Shown one piece after another: positions 41,775 to 49,046 of a stretch of DNA of 64,000 nt. The notes below the pieces were generated by a model. It worked only from the letters and a program-made list of their open reading frames with translations, searched no databases and was not told the DNA's origin. Positions within the stretch are counted from its first letter, which is position 1, and every line of letters begins with the position of its first letter. This stretch comes from an uncultured Oscillospiraceae bacterium (GTDB lineage: Bacteria > Bacillota > Clostridia > Oscillospirales > Oscillospiraceae), in the NCBI GenBank assembly GCA_934597345.1, contig CAKTRJ010000001.1, forward strand, positions 48,660 through 112,659, written 5' to 3'. The position numbers and the translations under genes are program-made.

Positions 41775-42962
41775 TCAAAGAATAAACTGCCGCTTGCCGG
41801 AAAGCAGTTCCTTCCACACGGGGGACATGCTCCGCAGATAGGCCACCACCTCGGGAATGACCTGAAGCATGTAATCCACTTCCTCTTCGGTGTTCCATTC
41901 GCACAGGCTCAGACGCAGGGAGCCGTGGGCCACCTCGTGGGGACGGCCGATGGCCAGCAGCACATGGCTGGGATCCAGCGAGCCGCTGGTGCAGGCGCTG
42001 CCGGAGCTGGCGCAGATGCCCTTGGCGTCCAGCAGCAACAGCAGGCTCTCGCCCTCGATGCCCTCAAAGCAGAAGTTCACGTTGCCGGGCAAACGGTGAA
42101 CGGTGTCGCCGTTGACGGCGGAGTGGGGGATCTTGGACAGGCCGGCGATCAGCTTGTCCCGCAGGGCGGACACTTTGGCGGCGTTCTCGTCGATGTGGGC
42201 GCAGGCCTCTTGCAGCGCGGCGGCCATGGACACGATGCCGGGGATATTCTCCGTACCGGCCCGCTTGCCCCGCTCCTGAGCGCCGCCCTCGATGATGTTG
42301 GTCAGAGGGATACCCTGACGGGCATACAGCAGGCCCACGCCCTTGGGGCCGTGGAACTTGTGGGCGGACAGGGACAGCATGTCGATGTTCTGGGCCTTCA
42401 CGTCGATGTGAAGGTGGCCCGCCGCCTGCACGGCGTCGGTGTGGAACAGGACGCCCTTCTCTTTGCACACGGCGCCGATCTCCGGGATGGGCAGGACGGA
42501 GCCGATCTCGTTGTTGGCGTACATGATGGTGACCAGACAGGTATCCTCCCGGATGGCGTCGGCCACCTGCTGTGCAGTGACGGTGCCGGTGGGGCCCACG
42601 TCCAGCAGCTGTACCTCAAAGCCCTCTTTTTCCAGCTTTTTCAGGGTGTGCAAGATGGCGTGATGCTCGAAGGCGGTGGAGATGATGTGCTTTTTGCCCT
42701 TCCGCTCACCGATACGGGCGGCGGAGACGAGGGCCTGATTGTCGGCCTCGCTGCCGCCGGAGGTGAAGGTGATCTCGCGGGGCTGACAGCCCAGACATGC
42801 GGCCACGGTCTGGCGGGCGTTCATCAGAGCCTCCGCCGCCTGCTGCCCGATCGTGTGCAGGCTGGAGGGGTTCCCGAAATAGGTTTCCATATAGGGCAGC
42901 ATCGCGTCGATGGCCGTGCGGCTCATTTTGGTGGTGGCCGCGTTATCTGCATAGATCTGCAT
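41775..42962 (-). CDS. iscS: Cysteine desulfurase (IscS/NifS)
   Basis: A 395-residue PLP enzyme that takes sulfur from cysteine for Fe-S cluster assembly. N-terminus YADNAATT, EHHAI near residue 98, PLP-binding Lys202 in SAHKFHGPKG, and active-site Cys324 in SSGSACTSGSLDPSHVL of group I desulfurases. It precedes iscU and is driven by a strong promoter; no iscR regulator is adjacent. Confidence 0.96.
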   Translation of the reverse strand: MQIYADNAATTKMSRTAIDAMLPYMETYFGNPSSLHTIGQQAAEALMNARQTVAACLGCQPREITFTSGGSEADNQALVSAARIGERKGKKHIISTAFEHHAILHTLKKLEKEGFEVQLLDVGPTGTVTAQQVADAIREDTCLVTIMYANNEIGSVLPIPEIGAVCKEKGVLFHTDAVQAAGHLHIDVKAQNIDMLSLSAHKFHGPKGVGLLYARQGIPLTNIIEGGAQERGKRAGTENIPGIVSMAAALQEACAHIDENAAKVSALRDKLIAGLSKIPHSAVNGDTVHRLPGNVNFCFEGIEGESLLLLLDAKGICASSGSACTSGSLDPSHVLLAIGRPHEVAHGSLRLSLCEWNTEEEVDYMLQVIPEVVAYLRSMSPVWKELLSGKRQFIL

Positions 42963-43038
42963 GGCGTTCCTCCTGAATGTGTATCATTTGGCAGGTGGTT
43001 GCTTCTCTTTTTGCCCACCTGTCTTATAGGTTGATTTG

Positions 43039-43067
43039 ATGATAGCATGATTTACCCACTATGTCAA
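43039..43067 (-). promoter_or_regulatory. Sigma-A promoter of the iscS-iscU operon
   Basis: Minus strand TTGACA (43067-43062), 17-bp spacer, TATCAT (43044-43039). Confidence 0.85.
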
Positions 43068-43087
43068 TAGGCAATTTCTCAAAATGT

Positions 43088-43118
43088 AAAACCTCCGGAA
43101 CCATACAGTCCCGGAGGC
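43088..43118 (-). terminator. Intrinsic terminator of the XRE operon
   Basis: Stem GCCTCCGG with CCGGAGG on the minus strand, followed by TTTTACATTTT. Confidence 0.75.
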
Positions 43119-43131
43119 TCTGTTGTCATCA

Positions 43132-43851
43132 TCAATGCGCCGTTTCTCCCGCGGTCACGCGGAACAGCGCGGCGACAGTCTTTCCCTTGAAGAACGCCGC
43201 GGCGGTGGGGTATCGGGCCGTGACGGCGGCATCATCGCGCTCGTTATAGACCTCCACGCCCGCCGCCGTGACCCGCAGCGCTGCTGTGTGCAGGCCCCGT
43301 GCTTCCTTCAGCAGCGACAGGGCGGTGTAGCTGCATACATACACACCGGGGACAAGTGCGCCTTTTTTGCAGGGGGTGCAGTCCACACCGTGGGCGGCGA
43401 AATACTCCGGCAGACGGCGGGGATCCGTCCCCAGCGCACCGCCCAGCAGCGGCAGACCGTTATCCTCGAACTCGCCGATCACATCCGTCAGCTCCTGCCA
43501 TCGCTCCAGCAGGCACATGGCGTTATAGGCGGCAATGACCTCGCCGCCGTTATAGCGCAGCGGATAGCCGCCGTAGGTCAGACCGGAAAGCGACGGGTCG
43601 CCCTGGGCCGCGACAGACGGACAGGCACAGTCGGCTTCGGGTCGCAGGTGCCACGCCCGTTCGGCAGGAAGAAACACTGTCTCCACCGGCACGGCGAAGC
43701 ACCGGGCGATGCGCAGTGCCACCTCCAGCGACGGCACGGAGCGCCCCTTTTCAATGGCAATGATGGACTGGCGGGAGATGCCGACGGCCTTGGCCAGCTC
43801 CTCCTGCCGCATATTCTGTTCCCTCCGCAGCTGGGCCACCCGATTCTGCAT
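43132..43851 (-). CDS. XRE-family regulator with a C39-peptidase-like C-terminal domain
   Basis: A 239-residue protein. The start is ATG 43851, 8 nt after GGAG; a GTG at 43860 is also in frame. Residues 1-65 form a Cro/CI helix-turn-helix (MRQEELAKAVGISRQSIIAIEKG). The C-terminal ~150 residues contain GGEVIAAYNAMCLLERW and PGVYVCSYTAL. They resemble the C39-like fold of the protein at 46808-47344 (KQGCGFMAVYNAARY), but the expected catalytic Cys is replaced by Glu, suggesting a non-catalytic sensor. The first gene of its operon encodes a membrane protein, and a palindrome in the operon promoter is a likely self-operator. Confidence 0.8.
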   Translation of the reverse strand: MQNRVAQLRREQNMRQEELAKAVGISRQSIIAIEKGRSVPSLEVALRIARCFAVPVETVFLPAERAWHLRPEADCACPSVAAQGDPSLSGLTYGGYPLRYNGGEVIAAYNAMCLLERWQELTDVIGEFEDNGLPLLGGALGTDPRRLPEYFAAHGVDCTPCKKGALVPGVYVCSYTALSLLKEARGLHTAALRVTAAGVEVYNERDDAAVTARYPTAAAFFKGKTVAALFRVTAGETAH

Positions 43852-43856
43852 GCCGC

Positions 43857-44435
43857 TCACTCCGTTTCATAGTAAAGATCCACCGGCTCGCCGCTGCCAC
43901 GGTAATAGAGCCGTCCGTTTTCGGCATAGTAGGTCTCGTTCCGCGCATCGCAGGTCACGACCCATTTCTGCCGGATAATGTAGTTCTCCCCGGTGCTGTA
44001 GTAGCCCACGGGGGCAAGCTCGCCGATGTTTTCCATCCCGGACACATAGCGCCCCAGATGCAGCCGCACCGTCAGCGTCAGCTCCGTGACATTCGTCTGA
44101 GGCAGGAAGCCCACCCGCTCCGCACCCCGGAAGGTCTCCGGCAGCGCCACGCCCCAGCCGTAGGGCAGCTTTTTGAAAGCGGTGCCGTAGATGAGTCCGC
44201 CCAACGACGTGACTCTTGCGCCGTTCACACGGTCGGGGATGGTGTAATCCACGGTATCGCTCTCGCCGTCCCATACGCAGACGCCTGCGAAAGCCCGCAG
44301 ACGGTCGGCACGGAGATAGTACCTGACGCCGTCCTGCTCCACCATGGCGCTTTCGTGATAGTCCCGGCCCGCCATGAGCCATACCAGCGCCAGCAGGAGC
44401 ACCGCCGCCGCAACCCATTTTATCCAGCGTTTCAT
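43857..44435 (-). CDS. Hypothetical membrane-anchored protein
   Basis: A 192-residue protein starting at ATG 44435, which follows AGGAGG. A basic N-terminus and one hydrophobic span (about residues 6-24) anchor it; the rest should be extracytoplasmic and beta-rich, with many Tyr, Gly and Arg residues. I recognise no family; segments such as GVRYYLRADRLRAFAGVCVW and NGRLYYRGSGEPVDLYYETE look like short repeated beta hairpins. It is immediately upstream of the XRE-regulator gene and shares its promoter, so the two probably work together. Confidence 0.75.
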   Translation of the reverse strand: MKRWIKWVAAAVLLLALVWLMAGRDYHESAMVEQDGVRYYLRADRLRAFAGVCVWDGESDTVDYTIPDRVNGARVTSLGGLIYGTAFKKLPYGWGVALPETFRGAERVGFLPQTNVTELTLTVRLHLGRYVSGMENIGELAPVGYYSTGENYIIRQKWVVTCDARNETYYAENGRLYYRGSGEPVDLYYETE

Positions 44436-44450
44436 GTGGCACCTCCTCAA

Positions 44451-44501
44451 AAAGTAAAGTTTACTTGACTTTATGATGCCACAGCCTCACGAAAATGTCA
44501 A
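44451..44501 (-). promoter_or_regulatory. Promoter and palindromic operator of the membrane protein-XRE operon
   Basis: Minus strand TTGACA (44501-44496), 17-bp spacer, CATCAT (44478-44473). Over the predicted start lies a 22-bp inverted repeat (44451-44472), AAAGT-A-AAGT-TT-ACTT-G-ACTTT, perfect apart from the central TT and the A/G pair. It is the probable binding site of the XRE regulator. Confidence 0.8.
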
Positions 44502-44523
44502 GTGTGTTTTACATTTTTGCATG

Positions 44524-44553
44524 AAAAAAGGTTCCCCGCCGCGGCGGGGAACC
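44524..44553 (-). terminator. Intrinsic terminator of the MATE operon
   Basis: Stem GGTTCCCCGCC with GGCGGGGAACC; the minus strand continues with TTTTTTCAT. Confidence 0.85.
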
Positions 44554-44559
44554 GTCTGC

Positions 44560-45891
44560 TTACATGTAATGATATTTCTTCCGCTTGCCCAGCAGGAAGG
44601 CCAGGCCCACGCCAAAGGCGCAGATCTCCGCCGCCACACCGGCCCACCAGATACCGTCCAGCTCCCAGATCATGGGCAGCAGCAGAACGGCGGACAGCTT
44701 GAACACGAAGGTGCGCAGGAAGGAGATGATGGCCGACACCATGCCGTCGTTCAGCGCCGTGAAGAAGGAGGAGTTGAAGATATTGAACCCCACCAGCGCA
44801 AAGGCCACCGTGGAGATGCGGAAGGCATGCACCGTCATCTGACAGAGTACATCATCATACCCCACAAACAGCCTTGCCATGGGAACGGCCAGCGCCTGGG
44901 CCGCGCCTACCATTAGAAGGCCGCCCACACCCATCAGCAGCACACTCTTTTTCAGCAGGTTTTTCAGCTCAACCTGGTTGCCCGCGCCGAAGTGATAGCT
45001 GATGATGGGCGCACAGCCGATGGCGTAGCCGATGAACACGGCGGCAAAGATGAACTCCACATACATCAGCACGCCGTAGGCCGCCACGCCGTTCTGACCC
45101 GACAGCCGCAGCAGTTGAAAATTGTACAGCATGCCCACCACGGAAGCCGTCACGTTGCTGACCAGCTCCGACGCGCCGTTGCCGCTGGCCTGCAAGATGG
45201 GACGCAGTTCCAGCTTTGTTTTCGTCAGGTGCAGAAGACTGGAATTGGGCCGCAGGAAGTACACCAGCGGCAGCACGCCGCCCACCACCTGACTGATGCC
45301 GGTGGCGATGGCCGCGCCGGCCACGCCCCAGCCGAACACCGCCATGAACAGCGCGTCCAGCACCATATTGGTAACGCCTGCCGCCACCGTGACCCACAGG
45401 CCCAGTTTGGGCTTTTCCGCCGCGATCAGGAAGCTCTGGAACACGTTCTGCAGCATAAAGGCGGTGTTGAAAGCCAGCACGATACGGCCATACAGCACGC
45501 AGTCCGCCAGCATCTCCTCATCTGCGCCCAGGAAAATGGAGATGGGCTCCATGTAGATCACGCCCACGGTGGAGATGATCACGCCACAGATGAGGGTAAC
45601 AACGATCATCATGGTGAAGTACCGGTTGGCCCGGTGCTTGTCCCCCTCGCCCATGGTCTTGGCCACCAGAGCGCTGCCGCCGGTGCCGAACATGAATCCG
45701 ATGCCGCCGAAGATCATGATGAAGGGCATCACCAGGTTCACCGCCGCGAAGGGGGTCTTGCCCACAAAGTTGGACACGAACAGGCCGTCCACCACACCAT
45801 AGATGGAGGTGAACACCATCATGATGATGGACGGCAGCACGAACCGCAGCAGCATTTTATAGGTAAAGTGATCGGATAACTGTATTTTCAT
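44560..45891 (-). CDS. MATE-family multidrug efflux transporter
   Basis: A 443-residue protein with 12 predicted membrane segments, typical MATE length and pattern. Features include FVLPSIIMMVFTSIYGVVDGLFVSNFVG at the first helices, GTGGSALVAKTMGEG, and LSVTASVVGM-like inner repeats. It would export cationic compounds using a sodium or proton gradient; homologues cluster with the DinF/NorM-like Firmicute branch. It starts 3 nt after a MarR-family gene whose promoter carries paired operators, so expression is probably induced by a MarR ligand. Confidence 0.93.
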   Translation of the reverse strand: MKIQLSDHFTYKMLLRFVLPSIIMMVFTSIYGVVDGLFVSNFVGKTPFAAVNLVMPFIMIFGGIGFMFGTGGSALVAKTMGEGDKHRANRYFTMMIVVTLICGVIISTVGVIYMEPISIFLGADEEMLADCVLYGRIVLAFNTAFMLQNVFQSFLIAAEKPKLGLWVTVAAGVTNMVLDALFMAVFGWGVAGAAIATGISQVVGGVLPLVYFLRPNSSLLHLTKTKLELRPILQASGNGASELVSNVTASVVGMLYNFQLLRLSGQNGVAAYGVLMYVEFIFAAVFIGYAIGCAPIISYHFGAGNQVELKNLLKKSVLLMGVGGLLMVGAAQALAVPMARLFVGYDDVLCQMTVHAFRISTVAFALVGFNIFNSSFFTALNDGMVSAIISFLRTFVFKLSAVLLLPMIWELDGIWWAGVAAEICAFGVGLAFLLGKRKKYHYM

Positions 45892-45894
45892 GGT

Positions 45895-46347
45895 TTACTC
45901 CTTGTCTTGTTCCACAGCGCGGGGCAGGTATTGCCGCAGAGCGGTATTATAGCGGCGGCACAGGGACAGAAATTGTGTCCGCTCTGCTTCCGTCAGCGTG
46001 TCCATGGCCGCCGTCTCCGCCGCCATCACCGGATCCACGGTGCGGCGGACCAGCGCCTCGCCCCGTTCCGTCAGCACCAGATACTTGCTGCGGCGGTCGC
46101 GGCCCTCCGTCAGCCGGAGGAAGCCCTCCCCGATCAGCTTTTTCAGAGCGGAATGCACCGTCTGCTTGGGCTGATATACGGCGGCGCACACGCCGCTCTG
46201 GGTCATGGGACGCTCCGCCTCCCGCAGGGCGTACAGCACCCAGAAGGCGCAGTCCGACAGTCCGAAGCCGCGGGCCGCCGCCCGGTACAGGTCGTCCTGC
46301 TCCTTATAAAGCTCGTTATATGCCGCCAACGCGCCGCGCTGCTCCAT
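45895..46347 (-). CDS. MarR-family transcriptional regulator
   Basis: A 150-residue winged-helix repressor. The DNA-binding core reads MTQSGVCAAVYQPKQTVHSALKKLIGEGFL with the wing LTEGRDRRSKYLVLTERG. The gene is first in an operon with the MATE efflux pump. Two near-identical palindromes in its promoter suggest autorepression. Atypically, the residue pattern QPKQTVHSALKKL differs from generic MarR members, but it is common in clostridial MarR-MATE pairs. The inducer is unknown. Confidence 0.93.
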   Translation of the reverse strand: MEQRGALAAYNELYKEQDDLYRAAARGFGLSDCAFWVLYALREAERPMTQSGVCAAVYQPKQTVHSALKKLIGEGFLRLTEGRDRRSKYLVLTERGEALVRRTVDPVMAAETAAMDTLTEAERTQFLSLCRRYNTALRQYLPRAVEQDKE

Positions 46348-46364
46348 TTGTGTCTCCTCCGTTT

Positions 46365-46413
46365 GTCTGAAATCGGACTTTCACAGTATAGTCCGATTTC
46401 GGACATTTGTCAA
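46365..46413 (-). promoter_or_regulatory. Promoter with two MarR operators
   Basis: Minus strand TTGACA (46413-46408), 17-bp spacer, TATACT (46390-46385). Operator 1, GTCCGAAATCGGAC, lies exactly between the -35 and -10 boxes (46404-46391). Operator 2, GTCCGATTTCAGAC, lies just downstream of the start (46378-46365). Both are 6-bp inverted repeats around a 2-bp centre; operator 2 has one mismatch. Confidence 0.88.
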
Positions 46414-46422
46414 GAGGGTCTT

Positions 46423-46460
46423 ATAAAAATAACGGGCCGTTTTCGGCCCGTTATTTTTAT
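46423..46460 (-). terminator. Intrinsic terminator of the cupin gene
   Basis: 16-bp stem ATAAAAATAACGGGCC with GGCCCGTTATTTTTAT, loop GTTTTC; works on the minus strand and probably also blocks plus-strand reading. Confidence 0.88.
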
Positions 46461-46784
46461 TCAGAACGACACCGTCAGCAGCATCTTGAAGCGCTCCTGT
46501 CCATAGACGGCGTGGGGCACGTCCTTGGGCATCACCAGCGTCTCGCCCTCGGTCAGCACGAATACGTCGCCGCCCACGGTAAAGCGTCCGACGCCCTCCA
46601 GCACCGTCACCATGGCGTCGCCGCCGCTGGCGTGGGTGGAGATCTCCTCGTCCCGATCGAAGGAAAACACGGTGACGCTCATCAGCTCGTTCTGCACCAG
46701 CGTCTTGCTGACCACCTGGCCCTCCTGATAGGCCACCAGATCCTTCAGCAGCAACTTTTCCTTCTTGGCAATATTCTTATACAT
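46461..46784 (-). CDS. Small cupin-domain protein
   Basis: A 107-residue single-domain cupin. Motif 1 (EISTHASGGDAMVTVLEGVGRF) and motif 2 (EGETLVMPKDVPHAV) carry the likely metal-binding His, Asp/Glu and His. The type is common in Firmicutes and is often involved in small-molecule binding; its ligand is unknown. AGGAGG precedes ATG 46784. It lies 23 nt downstream of the C39-like gene and is probably co-transcribed. Confidence 0.9.
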   Translation of the reverse strand: MYKNIAKKEKLLLKDLVAYQEGQVVSKTLVQNELMSVTVFSFDRDEEISTHASGGDAMVTVLEGVGRFTVGGDVFVLTEGETLVMPKDVPHAVYGQERFKMLLTVSF

Positions 46785-46807
46785 GGTCGTACCTCCTGTT
46801 GTTCTTC

Positions 46808-47344
46808 CTATTTTCTGCCGCTCCGCCCGCGCTTATCCCGCTTGTCCACCGTTACGGTAAACATAATGGGCAGGTCGATATGCAGCGGCGGCAGGCGCAG
46901 ATGTTTGACATACCTGTTGTAGAAATCCGGAAAGCTCATGGGCTCCGGCGCGGAGGAATTGGGGAAGGCGTAGCGCCCGTCCCCGCACCGGCGCACCAGC
47001 ACATAGTGGCGGGAGCGGCCGGTATGGTACCACAGGATACCGGCCTCGGCGTCCTTTAAATTCCGATAGCGCAGGCCGGTGACCTTCATGCCGAAGCGGT
47101 ACACGCCACGGCAGACATGGCCGATGGTGGTGCCCATCACACCCCGCAGGAACACCCGCTCATGGAAAAACTGCCAGACCTCCGTCTCCGTGACCGGCTG
47201 GGCGAAGTAGCGGGCGGCGTTATATACCGCCATGAAGCCGCAGCCCTGCTTTGCCACCGTGCGGCAGCCGTAGGGGATATCGGTCATCAGGCTCTGGCGG
47301 ATCAGATAGCCGTCCTCGTCACGGCAGCGGGCGGGAATATCCAT
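46808..47344 (-). CDS. C39-peptidase-like (papain-fold) protein
   Basis: A 178-residue protein from ATG 47344, behind AAGGAGG; the much longer open frame upstream is antisense to the NADAR gene and is not used. The candidate catalytic Cys lies in KQGCGFMAVYNAARYF and a candidate His in RSRHYVLVRRC, spaced as in C39-like cysteine peptidases. No ABC-transporter or signal sequence is attached, so it may be a cytoplasmic peptidase or a substrate-binding relative. It shares this fold pattern with the C-terminus of the XRE regulator at 43.1 kb. Confidence 0.7.
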   Translation of the reverse strand: MDIPARCRDEDGYLIRQSLMTDIPYGCRTVAKQGCGFMAVYNAARYFAQPVTETEVWQFFHERVFLRGVMGTTIGHVCRGVYRFGMKVTGLRYRNLKDAEAGILWYHTGRSRHYVLVRRCGDGRYAFPNSSAPEPMSFPDFYNRYVKHLRLPPLHIDLPIMFTVTVDKRDKRGRSGRK

Positions 47345-47461
47345 GGCGGTGCCTCCTTGCTTTTTCTGTATCATACCATCTTTCCGGGAAAAGGGCAAGG
47401 CGCGGCGTTGCGATTTCCCCGGCAATATGATAGAATGGGCAAAAACACAGGAGGTCTGAAC

Positions 47462-48331
47462 ATGAAGCTTTCCTTCTATTTGGGCAGCGCCCCGCAGGCG
47501 GGCTGCGCCTGTTACGCGGACACCGCGCGGCGCGGCGGTATTCCGGCAACACCGCCGGTATATGCCGGCCATCCCCACGAGACGGCGGCGCTGACCGCGT
47601 GCTATCATCAGGTGCTGGACGCGGCCCTCTCCGGCGGCTACGGCAGCGTGGCCATCCCCACGCTGGGCGCGGAGGGCGGCTGGCCGCCCCAGTTCGCCGT
47701 TCCAGCGGCGCTGGTGGCGGTGGAGAACTGGAACAAGGTCCATCCGGACATACATCTGGCGGTAACGCTGTGCGCGCCGGATCAGCGCACCTATGAACTG
47801 TATGAGGAGTTCGCCGTCACGGAGAAGGACGTACCCATTCCCGGGAATGTGGTGGGCTTCTTTCACGAATACGGCCCCAACGGCTGGTTCAGTAACTGGT
47901 ATCCGGCGGTGTTCACCGTGGACGGCGTGACGTACCTCAACGCGGAGCAGTACCTGATGCATCAGAAGGCCCTGTGCTGCGGCGATACCGCCACCGCCGC
48001 CAGAGTGATGGAGGATCCCGATCCCAAGACGGTGAAACTGCTGGGCCGGGCCATCACCCCCTATGACGACGCCAAGTGGGCGGCGGTGCGGCAGGAGGTC
48101 ATCTACCGGGGTCTGCTGGCCAAGTTCGGCCAAAATAGCGGCCTGAAGCACCAGCTGCTGGCCACCGGAGACGCACTTATTGCCGAGTGCTCTCCCAACG
48201 ACCGCATCTGGGGCATCGGCATCCCGCTGGACGATCCCCGCCATCAGGATCCCGCCCAGTGGCAGGGCGAGAGCATCCTGGGCAAGGCCCTCATGCGGGT
48301 GCGGGAGACCCTGCGGCAGGAACATGCGTAA
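47462..48331 (+). CDS. Macro-like - NADAR fusion protein
   Basis: A 289-residue protein from ATG 47462 after AGGAGG. The N-terminal ~120 residues contain TACYHQVLDAALSGGYGSVAIPTLGAEGG, like the C-terminal half of a macro domain, but the usual ADP-ribose-binding NAAN segment is missing. Residues ~125-285 are a NADAR/YbiA domain (GFFHEYGPNGWFSNWYPAVF, NAEQYLMHQKA, SPNDRIWGIGI). NADAR proteins act on ADP-ribosylated guanine or on riboflavin intermediates. Fusion to a macro-like domain points toward ADP-ribose chemistry. It is isolated, between divergent C39-like and convergent DIP1984 genes. Confidence 0.85.
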   Translation: MKLSFYLGSAPQAGCACYADTARRGGIPATPPVYAGHPHETAALTACYHQVLDAALSGGYGSVAIPTLGAEGGWPPQFAVPAALVAVENWNKVHPDIHLAVTLCAPDQRTYELYEEFAVTEKDVPIPGNVVGFFHEYGPNGWFSNWYPAVFTVDGVTYLNAEQYLMHQKALCCGDTATAARVMEDPDPKTVKLLGRAITPYDDAKWAAVRQEVIYRGLLAKFGQNSGLKHQLLATGDALIAECSPNDRIWGIGIPLDDPRHQDPAQWQGESILGKALMRVRETLRQEHA

Positions 48332-48367
48332 AAACAGCCCGTGGAGCGCTGCTCCACGGGCTGTTTT
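48331..48367 (+). terminator. Intrinsic terminator of the NADAR gene
   Basis: 17-bp stem AAAACAGCCCGTGGAGC with its complement, loop GCT, T-run TTTT; starts at the stop codon. Confidence 0.88.
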
Positions 48368-48485
48368 GCTATGCATAGATAAATATTGTCCCCCGTCCCA
48401 CCCTGCCAGGGAAATCGACGCCATGGTCGTAACGATGCATTGTATTGATGCGCGTGTGCGGTATGCGGCGCGTGCGTCATACAGT

Positions 48486-48517
48486 GGGGAATCGAACCCC
48501 GGAGCTGCGCCCGCTCC
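48486..48517 (-). other. tRNA T-arm-like and variable-arm-like sequence
   Basis: Read on the minus strand, GGAGC-GGGCGCA-GCTCC is followed by GGGGTTCGATTCCCC, which looks like the long variable arm and T arm of a class II tRNA, then ACTGTATG. No matching 5' acceptor strand (CATACAGT) or convincing anticodon arm is found upstream, and there is no CCA. It may be a tRNA remnant or another small RNA. The rest of 48368-48586 shows no gene. Confidence 0.35.
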
Positions 48518-48586
48518 ATCCATACTGCGAGGACTCATTCTCAGCCTCAGAGATAGCGCCCGCCTTTTCCCGGCTCCTTGATGCAC

Positions 48587-49042
48587 TTATTGCAGCTCTG
48601 TTGTCCAGTTCAGGGACTGGATGGTCTCCTCCAGCAGCCGCAGGTCGCGGGACATATCGTCCACCTGCTTCTGCATCCGGGACACCCTCACAGTGCTGAC
48701 GATCTTGATCTCGGTACGCAGGCCCCGGGGCACCACGTCGCTGGCGTTCTGTAAAAACTCCCGGTAGAGGCCCAGCTTCATTTTCAGGCAGTCCCGCCGG
48801 GCCAGCAGGGCCGTCAGGCTCTCGCCCGTTTCGCTGCGGGCGGCGGTGTTGGTCAGGTTGATGCGGCAGATCAGCTCCTCCAATTGGGCGCTCAGGCTTT
48901 CCAGCTCGGCAAGCAGCTCCTTCGGCTCCTCGGCGGGCTGCTCGCCCTCCTGCACCTTGGCATTGTTCATCAGCCGGGAACCCAACTGGGCTATGCGGCG
49001 TTGGAGGTCGGCCCGCTGGGCCAGTGCGTTGGCAAGCTTCAT
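48587..49042 (-). CDS. DIP1984-family protein
   Basis: A 151-residue all-helical protein beginning MKLANALAQRADLQRRIAQL, the characteristic start of the DIP1984 (septicolysin-like) family. It contains LEELICRINLTNTAA and LALRDCL-like segments (LLARRDCLKMKLGLYREFL). Long amphipathic helices suggest coiled-coil packing. The family's function is unknown; the septicolysin name is historical. It is 4 nt downstream of the threonine deaminase gene, on the same strand. Confidence 0.9.
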   Translation of the reverse strand: MKLANALAQRADLQRRIAQLGSRLMNNAKVQEGEQPAEEPKELLAELESLSAQLEELICRINLTNTAARSETGESLTALLARRDCLKMKLGLYREFLQNASDVVPRGLRTEIKIVSTVRVSRMQKQVDDMSRDLRLLEETIQSLNWTTELQ

Positions 49043-49046
49043 GATA

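Noticed and set aside
47117..47461. A 115-residue N-terminal extension of the NADAR protein
   Set aside because: It is antisense to the C39-like gene; ATG 47462 has a strong AGGAGG.
46808..48586. A 592-residue extension of the C39-like protein
   Set aside because: The extra N-terminal 400 residues are antisense to the NADAR gene. The ATG at 47344 has an AAGGAGG and starts the recognisable domain.
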